Shown here: positions 1 to 5,281 of the stretch, piece by piece | Numbering within the stretch: the stretch's first letter is position 1 | Layout: every line of letters starts with the position of its first letter | Source of the DNA: Planctomycetota bacterium | Lineage (GTDB): Bacteria; Planctomycetota; Planctomycetia; Planctomycetales; Planctomycetaceae | NCBI GenBank assembly: GCA_024278285.1 | Contig: JAJRTM010000113.1 | Coordinates: 1-5,281 of the forward strand | Reading direction: 5' to 3' | DNA length: 5,281 nt | The notes under the pieces: model-generated | What the model was told of the DNA's origin: nothing | Databases searched by the model: none | Seen by the model: only the letters and a program-made list of their open reading frames with translations | Program-made: the position numbers and the translations under genes

Positions 1-1614
1 AATTTATTTGGTGATACAGCTTATCATCGGGCAAAACTCGGATTGTTATTTGAAAAACTGGGGCGAGAAAAAGAGGCTCTTGCAGAATATAAGGCTGCTC
101 AAGGCGATCTCGATTGGTCTCAACTTCAACAGAACACTCGTCTTGGTAAGCTCCTGTTGTATCGCCTTGCTGCTTCTCAGGGGGAAGTGCATGATCGGGT
201 ACTTGCATTTGATGAAAAATTACGGACACCCTGGCCAGCAGATACTCAGCTCTCTGAAATTGACGAATTAGGGCAGGAATGGCAAGTATTAAAACTGACC
301 GCCAAAGATGACTTGGCAAAACAGTACTACTCGCATACCGGAGAGGTTCTTAAGCAACTCAAAGCATATTTTCAGGATGAATGGGTTGAATTAGATTTTC
401 AGGAGGAAGGTCTTGGTTGGGAAATTGGAAGCAATAAGATCGATTGGAAAAAGCAGAAGCAGAATGTATTGGTTTGTCGCGAGACAAATCAATCGCAGAG
501 GTTTTGGGCCAGGCCATTGCTCAACGTTGAAGCTCCCTTTCATCTCCAAGTCAATGTTGACCAGGCGACATCTTTTCCTGGAACAACTCAAATTGGTATA
601 CGATGGGCTGATTTAATTTCAATCAGTAACGGGCAGGAGGGAAAAGGCTCTCGTCTTTATGTTGGGATTCGTGGGGATTGGCATTATCCCAAACCAATAA
701 AACAGCAAGAGGCTGTCACCCCTGAAGAACTTATTTGTCACTACCGAGTTTTTTTTCCGGATCATACGATGAAGCATCGGGATGCTCAGTCGATTCGAAT
801 AATGAAACCGGGCTTTCATTTAATCGACTGGAAAATCAGAAAATTCTTAAACGAAGTCAGGTTGGGGAACTACCCCGATTTTATTCGTTTTGAGGAAGCA
901 GTAGAAAGAAAATCGTATCTAATATTTGATACCGAAACGAAAAATAAATCATCTCACCCTTCACATCGAGTTGAATATGTTTGGAAACTGGAGAATGTGA
1001 GGATTCGCCGTCTTTCAACCAAGGCGTTACCGACTGAAGAGGCTTCACCTGAAGAGCGGAGAGTTTATTGGGAGCAGCGAGTGAAAGATGATCCCGAAGA
1101 TGCTGTTGGCAGATTAAAGCTATGCGAAGTTTACTGGGAAGAAGGCCTCGCCGATGAACTGTTGAGGCAAGCAAATGAAATTCTGAAGAGATGGCCCGAA
1201 CTCGAAAAAACACGACAGTACCAGGGGTTAGCCTTCTATAAGCTGGGAAAATACCGGGAAGCTTTGGTTGCTTTGGAATTAGCGATGAAAGAATACCGAG
1301 AAAATTTAGATGTGATTATGTCGGTTGCTGAAATTAAATCTGCAAGTTCAGAGGAGGATTTAAGAGACAAAAAAAGAGCTCTTGAACTTGCGGAGTTTGG
1401 AAAAGGATGTAGCGTCAGCTATCAACTTGACTTTAAAGCGATGCACTGGGCGGCAATGGCAACTGCTTATGCGGAAAATGGAAATTTTGAAGAAGCAAAA
1501 ACAGCTAACCTCAAAGCAATAGCCATAGCCAATGAGGAATTAAAAACAGATTTGAAAACACGCCAGAAACTGTATGAAGCATCTACGCCGTATCGCTACC
1601 CAATCGGCGAATAG
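1..1614 (+). CDS. TPR protein with central beta-rich domain, 5' end missing
   Basis: The frame is open from base 1 to the TAG at 1612-1614 (537 residues seen), so the true start lies upstream. The TTG at 43 sits inside a TPR-like helix pair and is not a credible start. Counting from base 1, residues about 11-33 form a TPR-like unit (LGLLFEKLGREKEALAEYK). Residues about 135-340 are beta-rich and aromatic-rich (FWARPLL at 168, IGIRWAD at 198, SRLYVGIRGDW at 217, VWKLENVRIRRL at 327), which suggests a jelly-roll or concanavalin-like sandwich. Residues about 350-520 return to TPR-like helices (LAFYKLGKYREALVALELA near 410; AMATAYAENGNFEEAK near 485), ending with LYEASTPYR. That ending is typical of planctomycetal TPR proteins, which often carry an N-terminal Ser/Thr kinase or WD40 domain; none can be seen here. 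TPRs usually mediate protein binding. Substrate, partner and location are unknown. It is convergent with the VOC gene. Confidence 0.85.
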   Translation, partial: NLFGDTAYHRAKLGLLFEKLGREKEALAEYKAAQGDLDWSQLQQNTRLGKLLLYRLAASQGEVHDRVLAFDEKLRTPWPADTQLSEIDELGQEWQVLKLTAKDDLAKQYYSHTGEVLKQLKAYFQDEWVELDFQEEGLGWEIGSNKIDWKKQKQNVLVCRETNQSQRFWARPLLNVEAPFHLQVNVDQATSFPGTTQIGIRWADLISISNGQEGKGSRLYVGIRGDWHYPKPIKQQEAVTPEELICHYRVFFPDHTMKHRDAQSIRIMKPGFHLIDWKIRKFLNEVRLGNYPDFIRFEEAVERKSYLIFDTETKNKSSHPSHRVEYVWKLENVRIRRLSTKALPTEEASPEERRVYWEQRVKDDPEDAVGRLKLCEVYWEEGLADELLRQANEILKRWPELEKTRQYQGLAFYKLGKYREALVALELAMKEYRENLDVIMSVAEIKSASSEEDLRDKKRALELAEFGKGCSVSYQLDFKAMHWAAMATAYAENGNFEEAKTANLKAIAIANEELKTDLKTRQKLYEASTPYRYPIGE

Positions 1615-1645
1615 TGCTTTTTTAAAAATGAAAATACCCGATCAA

Positions 1646-1978
1646 TTACGACTCAAATGGTGATTCATCGTATTCCATGAACTCGATCACGGCTCCGTCG
1701 GATGTTTCGTAGAATCCGACGCGTAACCCATCAAGTGGGGTAAACGGCTCTAAAAGAACTTTCATTCCTGCAGAAGCTGTTTCAAGTGAATCGACCCGGT
1801 AGGCAACATGCGGTAAGTTTCTTACCGGGCCGGTCAGCGGGCTGTCCTTCTCAAAACGAAGCCATTCGATATGGTACGGGTGCTTGATGAAATCGGTCAC
1901 CCAAACGCGAGTTGCTTCTACGAAGGTTTCCCCTTCTTTGACTTCGTCGGTAATCATTCCCACATGCGAAAATTCCAT
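1646..1978 (-). CDS. VOC (glyoxalase-fold) family protein
   Basis: A 110-residue protein with vicinal-oxygen-chelate character. The N-terminus EFSHVGMIT supplies His5 on the first strand. IEWLRFE gives Glu38 at the end of the first module. LPHVAYRVDSLE gives His57 at the start of the second module, and AVIEFMEYD gives Glu99 on the last strand. These four are the expected metal ligands of the paired beta-alpha-beta-beta-beta modules. The first module is short, lacking room for the usual long middle segment, while the second is more standard. No signal peptide is visible, so it is probably cytosolic. The family includes glyoxalases, epimerases, dioxygenases and resistance proteins; the substrate cannot be told from sequence. 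The ATG at 1976-1978 has a GGGAG ribosome site (1988-1992, minus strand) nine bases away. It lies 131 bases downstream of purC on the same strand and may be co-transcribed or use its own promoter (2039-2067). Confidence 0.85.
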   Translation of the reverse strand: MEFSHVGMITDEVKEGETFVEATRVWVTDFIKHPYHIEWLRFEKDSPLTGPVRNLPHVAYRVDSLETASAGMKVLLEPFTPLDGLRVGFYETSDGAVIEFMEYDESPFES

Positions 1979-2033
1979 CCCATTTATCTCCCGTAAGTGC
2001 TATTTCGTTTCTACTTATCCAGTATTCATATTT

Positions 2034-2046
2034 CATCTATTAGATG
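2034..2046. repeat. 13-base palindrome over the candidate -10
   Basis: CATCTA-T-TAGATG is a perfect inverted repeat of six-base arms around one base. It covers the candidate -10 hexamer (2039-2044) upstream of the VOC gene, a position where a repressor could act. It is short and AT-rich and may be chance. It is too tight for a strong RNA hairpin and has no following T-run, so it is not read as a terminator for purC. Confidence 0.3.
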
Positions 2047-2067
2047 CTTTTGCTTCATTTCGTTCAA
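2039..2067 (-). promoter_or_regulatory. candidate promoter of the VOC gene
   Basis: Read on the minus strand, TTGAAC (2062-2067) is followed after exactly 17 bases by TCTAAT (2039-2044). This matches the sigma-70 pattern at four of six and five of six positions with ideal spacing, and predicts a leader of about 50 bases before the ATG at 1978. It suggests the VOC gene can be transcribed independently of purC. Planctomycetal promoters are poorly defined, so this is inference from the general bacterial consensus. Confidence 0.35.
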
Positions 2068-2109
2068 GATCAATGAAACCTTAACATCCGATCGCTTGAT
2101 AGAAAATAG

Positions 2110-2994
2110 TCAGGCGTCGAACTTTTGCCCGCTTAATATTTCGTACGCTTCGATATATTTCGCTCGCGTGTTTTGTACAATTTGATCAGGGAGCTGCGGT
2201 GGAGGGGAGTTGCGATCCCAATCGGTACTCATTAACCATTCACGGACGTACTGTTTATCAAAAGAAACCTGTGAGCGACCGATTTCGTAATCATCTTCGG
2301 GCCAGAAGCGGGAGCTATCTGGAGTGAGGACTTCGTCAATAAGAATGATTTCGCCGGTGTTGAGAACGCCGAATTCAAATTTTGTATCCGCCAGGATAAT
2401 TCCTTTGCTACGGGCGAATGTTGCAGCTTCGTTGTAAATATGAAGGCTTTTTTCTCTTAAAATGGTTGCGGTTTCCTCGCCCAGTTGCTGGCAAACTTCT
2501 TCAAAAGAAATTGGCATGTCGTGTCCTTCGTCTGCTTTGGTCGAAGGGGTGAAGAGTGGTTCTGGGAGTTGCTCGCTTTCCTGTAAACCGGGTGGCAGCT
2601 TGATTCCCGAAACCACGCCCGTTTCCTGATAATCTTTCCAGCCGGAACCAGACAGATATCCTCGCACGACACATTCGACTGGCAGAACTTTTGTCTTTTT
2701 GACCACCATGCTGCGACCAACTAAAGATTCAATATCGGTTCCTGCAGGGAGAGGTAAATCTGCTGGCTCGGTCGAAATCAAATGATGGCTGCAATCGATC
2801 CGTTCAAACCAGAACAGGCTTAATTGAGTGAGAATCTTCCCTTTTTCCGGAATACCGGTGGGTAGTATCCAATCAAACGCACTGATGCGATCAGTCGCGA
2901 CGATGAGCAGTGAATCGCCAAAATCGTAAACATCACGCACTTTCCCCTGCCTTTTGGAGATACCGGGAATTGATGTTTCTAATACCGCAGGCAT
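2110..2994 (-). CDS. purC: phosphoribosylaminoimidazole-succinocarboxamide synthase (SAICAR synthetase)
   Basis: Joins aspartate to CAIR using ATP to give SAICAR in de novo purine synthesis; cytosolic. Family motifs appear in order along 294 residues: [12 protein letters not shown] (16-27, nucleotide-binding loop), [13 protein letters not shown] (33-45), [12 protein letters not shown] (48-59), [16 protein letters not shown] (104-119), [12 protein letters not shown] (148-159), [10 protein letters not shown] (200-209, the classic LxDxKxExG signature) and [13 protein letters not shown] (219-231, metal and substrate site). All expected residues appear intact. The length fits the longer form also found in plants and fungi, against about 237 residues for the E. 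coli type. The frame extends upstream to 3123, but those 43 residues match nothing in the family. The ATG at 2992-2994 has AGGAAG (3002-3007) seven bases upstream and is preferred. It is divergent from the GH10-like gene and followed by the VOC gene on the same strand. Confidence 0.97.
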   Translation of the reverse strand: MPAVLETSIPGISKRQGKVRDVYDFGDSLLIVATDRISAFDWILPTGIPEKGKILTQLSLFWFERIDCSHHLISTEPADLPLPAGTDIESLVGRSMVVKKTKVLPVECVVRGYLSGSGWKDYQETGVVSGIKLPPGLQESEQLPEPLFTPSTKADEGHDMPISFEEVCQQLGEETATILREKSLHIYNEAATFARSKGIILADTKFEFGVLNTGEIILIDEVLTPDSSRFWPEDDYEIGRSQVSFDKQYVREWLMSTDWDRNSPPPQLPDQIVQNTRAKYIEAYEILSGQKFDA

Positions 2995-3001
2995 GCTGAT
3001 T

Positions 3002-3007
3002 CTTCCT
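3002..3007 (-). promoter_or_regulatory. purC ribosome binding site that fixes its start
   Basis: On the minus strand AGGAAG lies seven bases before the ATG at 2994. It decides in favour of this start over the upstream in-frame ATG at 3123. A small inverted repeat GCTGC-AA-GCAGC (3011-3022) lies just upstream in the leader. Confidence 0.7.
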
Positions 3008-3033
3008 AATGCTGCAAGCAGCAATTGATGTGT

Positions 3034-3077
3034 AACGTTTTTGGGCATTTCGTAAGTGAAAAAGCATGTAAAACGTT
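3034..3077. repeat. 8-base inverted repeat in the purC leader region
   Basis: AACGTTTT (3034-3041) and AAAACGTT (3070-3077) are exact inverted copies with 28 bases between, 40 to 83 bases upstream of the purC ATG. They could be paired operator half-sites or the base of an RNA stem, or chance in AT-rich DNA. No known operator is recognised. Confidence 0.3.
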
Positions 3078-3084
3078 CAATGTT

Positions 3085-3099
3085 AATTCGAAAATTCGA
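3085..3099. repeat. tandem AATTCGA motif upstream of purC
   Basis: AATTCGA occurs at 3085-3091 and again at 3093-3099, a period of eight bases. The same bases hold the inverted arms TCGAA (3088-3092) and TTCGA (3095-3099) around two bases. It sits about 100 bases upstream of the purC ATG and could be a small regulator site. No regulator is assigned. Confidence 0.25.
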
Positions 3100-3137
3100 C
3101 ACTAAATTGTACGCTATGAGCATCTTGTTTGTGGCTA

Positions 3138-3167
3138 CGATCTGATATCATTAAGAATATCGTATCG
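3138..3167. promoter_or_regulatory. imperfect inverted repeat in the divergent spacer
   Basis: The left arm (3138-3148) reads CGAT-ct-GATAT and the right arm (3157-3167) reads ATATC-gt-ATCG. Nine of eleven positions pair, around an eight-base centre. Flanking TGG (3132-3134) and CCA (3168-3170) add pairing if three bases are looped out. It lies near the middle of the spacer between purC and the GH10-like gene, just upstream of the candidate promoter at 3181-3209, where a regulator of both genes could bind. No known operator is recognised. Confidence 0.35.
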
Positions 3168-3173
3168 CCAGCC

Positions 3174-3186
3174 CCTCTTCTTGAAC
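3174..3186 (+). repeat. 13-base direct repeat, copy 1
   Basis: CCTCTTCTTGAAC, 84 bases upstream of the GH10-like ATG, is identical to a copy at 4762-4774 upstream of nadE. Its last six bases are the candidate -35 hexamer TTGAAC. Confidence 0.5.
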
Positions 3187-3209
3187 ATGTAACACGGTCT
3201 GATTACACT
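3181..3209 (+). promoter_or_regulatory. candidate promoter of the GH10-like gene and nadE
   Basis: TTGAAC (3181-3186), a 17-base spacer, then TACACT (3204-3209). Each hexamer matches the sigma-70 consensus at four of six positions. The expected leader is about 55 bases before the ATG at 3271. The -35 hexamer is identical to that of the candidate VOC promoter. This is inference from the general consensus. Confidence 0.3.
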
Positions 3210-3256
3210 GGCGGTCTACCTGTAAGTTAATCTTGTTTATTTATTTTACCAGTTCC

Positions 3257-3261
3257 AGGGA
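3257..3261 (+). promoter_or_regulatory. ribosome binding site choosing ATG 3271
   Basis: AGGGA lies nine bases before the ATG at 3271. Two further in-frame ATGs follow at 3277 and 3280 (protein start MGMMRFDLG). The spacing favours the first, although initiation at 3280, giving MRFDLG, cannot be excluded. Confidence 0.5.
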
Positions 3262-3270
3262 TGTCTCATA

Positions 3271-4752
3271 ATGGGAATGATGCGTTTTGATCTCGGCTCG
3301 GCTGATATGGCTGAGAATCATGCGCATTGGGAACAGGCGTTTCTGACCAATTACGATGGAGCCGCGTTTCCTGGAAGAGTCGAAATTCATGGACAGGAGC
3401 TTCAATATATTCGGCAATGTTCGGACAGTGGCAAACTGAACATTCCGTGGCCCGTTAAAGGCTTTGGGTATCCCATTTTGAGAACCTGTTCGATCCTTGA
3501 ACGAGATGCCCCTTACGTGTTGGCGGTTGAGTTGGCTCGTGGTCAGCTTTGTGAAGTGCGAGAACAACACGCCACCTGGTCTCAGGCGGGCATGATCATC
3601 CCCGAACAATACGATCAATTGCAGAAGCAGGCCTACAAGGATTTTTTGTCAGCCTGTTTCAGGCAGGCTGACTCTGCCCAGGCGACAGAACGAGCGAATA
3701 TCGCTTTGGAAAAAATTTGTCGTGCGGAAGATATTCTCGCCAATTCATACATTGAACAGCGGATGCACGTGAGACGTCAGCGGGCTTCGCATCTCCCCGC
3801 GATGTTCGGTTGCGATCTCGGTCCGGTTTCATTTTCTGAAATCCCCGAAAATTACTGCGAAGCCTTCAGTGCAGCCAGCGTTTCACTCGACTGGAAATCG
3901 ATAGAATCTTCTGAAGGAGAGTACGATTGGGAACGGTACGATCAGCAGGTAGAATGGGCAATCAAAAACAAATTGCTTATCAAGGGAGGTCCGTTACTCA
4001 GTTTTCACAATGAGGGTTTACCTGACTGGCTCGCCAACTGGAAGCACGACATTCTCAACCTGCAAAGTTTTCTCAGTGATTATGTAGAAACTGTTGTTTC
4101 TCGATACACCGGAAAAATTCGCATTTGGGAAGTGGGAGCCCGAATGAATACCGGCGGGTTATTCGGATACACAGAGGAAAACATTCTGGCGATGACCGCT
4201 CGTATTATTGATGTTGCTCATCAGGTTGATGAAGATGGCCAGATTTTCATTCGTGTGGATCGCCCTTGGGGAGACTATCAATCGAAAGGGAAACATCGTT
4301 TAACTCCCTGGCATGTTGCCGATGCACTACTTCGCTCTGGCACCGGGTTATCTGGCATCAATCTGGAATTGGCGATTGGCTATGAGCCGGGGCGTCACGA
4401 TGCCAGACGGCTACTGCGATTTTCAAAACTGCTCGACACCTGGGGCTCATTCGGCGTCCCGCTGCATGTCACCATTGCCTGTCCTTCTGCCAGTGAGAAA
4501 GATCCACTCGCATCGTTGGCAACTAAAGTCGATAATCAGCAATGGAAAAGCGAGTGGACAGAACAGGCTCAATGCGACTGGATGAAAAAATTCTTGCCAA
4601 TGTTACTGGCAAAACAGCCCGTCGCCGGGATTTTCTGGAGCCATTTAAGCGATGCCCAACCGCACCGTTTTCCTCACGCAGGTCTCATGAAAAGCAGCGA
4701 TCAACCCAAAGCGATTATTGACCAGATTATCAGCATTAGTCGGGCAAATTGA
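3271..4752 (+). CDS. GH10-like (xylanase-fold) protein lacking both catalytic glutamates
   Basis: A 493-residue protein. Residues about 1-105 form a probably beta-rich domain I do not recognise, and 111-172 are helical and charged. From about 178 the chain follows the GH10 barrel: [15 protein letters not shown] (206-220) matches the family's MKWESIEPSEGxF strand; [10 protein letters not shown] (236-245) matches RGHTLVWH; LPDWL (250-254); [13 protein letters not shown] (276-288) matches the strand leading to the acid/base; VPLHVTIA (396-403) matches the nucleophile strand; and [15 protein letters not shown] (453-467) with QPKAIIDQI (478-486) matches the closing WGxxD and QPKPAY segment. The acid/base Glu is replaced by Arg291 (WEVGAR for WDVVNE) and the nucleophile Glu by Ile402 (HVTIA for HxTEL). 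The usual Lys and His of the minus-one subsite are Asp207 and Gly240. Xylanase activity is therefore unlikely; a binding or altered role is inferred. No signal peptide or membrane segment is seen. It precedes nadE by 47 bases. Confidence 0.8.
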   Translation: MGMMRFDLGSADMAENHAHWEQAFLTNYDGAAFPGRVEIHGQELQYIRQCSDSGKLNIPWPVKGFGYPILRTCSILERDAPYVLAVELARGQLCEVREQHATWSQAGMIIPEQYDQLQKQAYKDFLSACFRQADSAQATERANIALEKICRAEDILANSYIEQRMHVRRQRASHLPAMFGCDLGPVSFSEIPENYCEAFSAASVSLDWKSIESSEGEYDWERYDQQVEWAIKNKLLIKGGPLLSFHNEGLPDWLANWKHDILNLQSFLSDYVETVVSRYTGKIRIWEVGARMNTGGLFGYTEENILAMTARIIDVAHQVDEDGQIFIRVDRPWGDYQSKGKHRLTPWHVADALLRSGTGLSGINLELAIGYEPGRHDARRLLRFSKLLDTWGSFGVPLHVTIACPSASEKDPLASLATKVDNQQWKSEWTEQAQCDWMKKFLPMLLAKQPVAGIFWSHLSDAQPHRFPHAGLMKSSDQPKAIIDQIISISRAN

Positions 4753-4761
4753 ACTGTTTTG

Positions 4762-4774
4762 CCTCTTCTTGAAC
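4762..4774 (+). repeat. 13-base direct repeat, copy 2
   Basis: CCTCTTCTTGAAC lies 25 bases before the nadE ATG, in the 47-base gap after the GH10-like stop, and is identical to 3174-3186. No good -10 follows at normal spacing (GATTTT at 17 bases, three of six). If functional it may therefore be something other than a -35 element. Confidence 0.5.
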
Positions 4775-4799
4775 TTTCATATTACTTCAAAGATTTTCC

Positions 4800-5281
4800 A
4801 TGCGAATTGCCCTGGCACAAATGAATCCGACGGTTGGTGATCTTGATGGAAATTGCCAACGCATTTTGGAACTGGCTCACGAGGCTTCTGATCGTAATGC
4901 AGAACTGCTGATCGTTCCCGAACTGGCCGTTTGCGGATATCCTCCCAAAGACCTGTTGCTGCGGTCCGGCTTTGTCGAAGCCTGTGATGCTGCTGTTATC
5001 AAACTGGCTGCATCTGTTCCTGCCAATCTGGGCTTGCTGGTAGGGCATCCAACAACGTGGGGGCAACCATCTGAATGTGTTGCCAACGCGGCAAGTCTGC
5101 TTTACGAAGGAAAAGTTGCTGCAACAATCTGCAAAAAACTGCTCCCCAATTACGATGTCTTCGATGAACGACGTTATTTCCGCCCAGCCGATTCTGTTAA
5201 ACCGATACAATTTCGTGGGAAGAAACTGGGAGTTCACATCTGTGAAGATGCGTGGTTCGGTCAGCCCGATACTTTTTATCA
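4800..5281 (+). CDS. nadE: glutamine-dependent NAD+ synthetase, 3' end missing
   Basis: Makes NAD+ from deamido-NAD+ and ATP, using ammonia released from glutamine by its N-terminal nitrilase-type domain; cytosolic. The frame starts at ATG 4800-4802 and is open to the window edge (160 full codons). The opening MRIALAQMNPTVGDL is typical of the family. The amidase catalytic triad is complete: Glu41 in VPELAVCGYPPKDLL, Lys112 in CKKLLPNYDVFDERRYF, and Cys148 in GVHICEDAWF. The LPNYxVFDE segment separates this from general nitrilases. The C-terminal ATP-pyrophosphatase domain with its SGGxDS loop lies beyond the window, so full length and activity cannot be judged. There is only a weak AAAGA (4789-4793) before the ATG and no strong ribosome site. 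The gene follows the GH10-like gene on the same strand with no visible terminator, so read-through transcription is likely. Confidence 0.95.
   Translation, partial: MRIALAQMNPTVGDLDGNCQRILELAHEASDRNAELLIVPELAVCGYPPKDLLLRSGFVEACDAAVIKLAASVPANLGLLVGHPTTWGQPSECVANAASLLYEGKVAATICKKLLPNYDVFDERRYFRPADSVKPIQFRGKKLGVHICEDAWFGQPDTFY

Noticed and set aside
43..45. TTG as start of the left-edge gene
   Set aside because: The frame is open from base 1 and the residues before it (AYHRAKLG) continue the same TPR-like helix. No ribosome site is present, so the gene is simply cut by the window edge.
881..1213. 110-residue minus-strand open frame
   Set aside because: It is antisense to the TPR gene, with no ribosome site examined in its favour and no family resemblance. 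It is a shadow frame.
1586..1623. Intrinsic terminator at the end of the TPR gene
   Set aside because: CGCCG (1586-1590) and CGGCG (1605-1609) could pair and a six-T run follows at 1618-1623. But the stem is only five pairs with a 14-base loop, and eight bases separate it from the T-run, so it is not a convincing terminator.
2995..3123. 43-residue N-terminal extension of PurC from ATG 3123
   Set aside because: The extra residues do not resemble the family, PurC proteins normally begin close to the KVRDVY motif, and a good ribosome site serves the ATG at 2994.
3271..4752. Active endo-1,4-beta-xylanase
   Set aside because: The fold matches GH10, but both catalytic glutamates and other active-site residues are replaced, so assigning the enzyme activity or a xyn gene symbol is not supported.
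4782..5237. 151-residue minus-strand open frame
   Set aside because: It lies opposite nadE, whose catalytic motifs are clear, and its translation shows no recognisable motif. It is a shadow frame.
1..5281. CRISPR array, mobile element, tRNA or phage/defence system
   Set aside because: No regularly spaced repeats, terminal inverted repeats, transposase-like frame, cloverleaf or defence-gene motif was seen. The gene content is mostly housekeeping.

Overview
The window looks like ordinary chromosomal DNA from a bacterium, most likely a member of the Planctomycetota. This is an inference. It rests on the TPR protein at the left edge, whose last TPR and terminal 'LYEASTPYR' tail match a style common in large planctomycetal TPR and kinase proteins, on the GH10-like protein of a type I associate with that phylum, and on moderate base composition. 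No rRNA, tRNA, mobile element, CRISPR array or phage gene is visible.

Layout. Bases 1-1614 (+) hold the 3' part of a large protein: a TPR-like segment, an unassigned beta-rich domain, then more TPR-like helices. After a 31-base convergent gap come two minus-strand genes, read right to left: purC (2994 to 2110), and downstream of it a small VOC/glyoxalase-fold protein (1978 to 1646). A 276-base divergent spacer (2995-3270) separates purC from two plus-strand genes. These are a 493-residue protein with a GH10 (xylanase-type) barrel that has lost both catalytic glutamates (3271-4752), and, 47 bases later, the start of glutamine-dependent NAD+ synthetase nadE (4800 to beyond the window end).

Functionally, purC (de novo purine synthesis) and nadE (NAD synthesis, glutamine amide transfer) are housekeeping genes. 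The VOC protein and the GH10-like protein have no assignable substrate, and each shares a strand and probably a transcript or promoter region with one housekeeping gene. The most notable item is the GH10-like pseudoenzyme: the fold signatures are clear, but the acid/base position is Arg291 and the nucleophile position is Ile402, with no visible signal peptide. The spacers upstream of the four complete starts each carry TTGAAC pointing toward the downstream gene, and an exact 13-base repeat precedes both plus-strand genes. These are candidate promoter or regulatory elements only.
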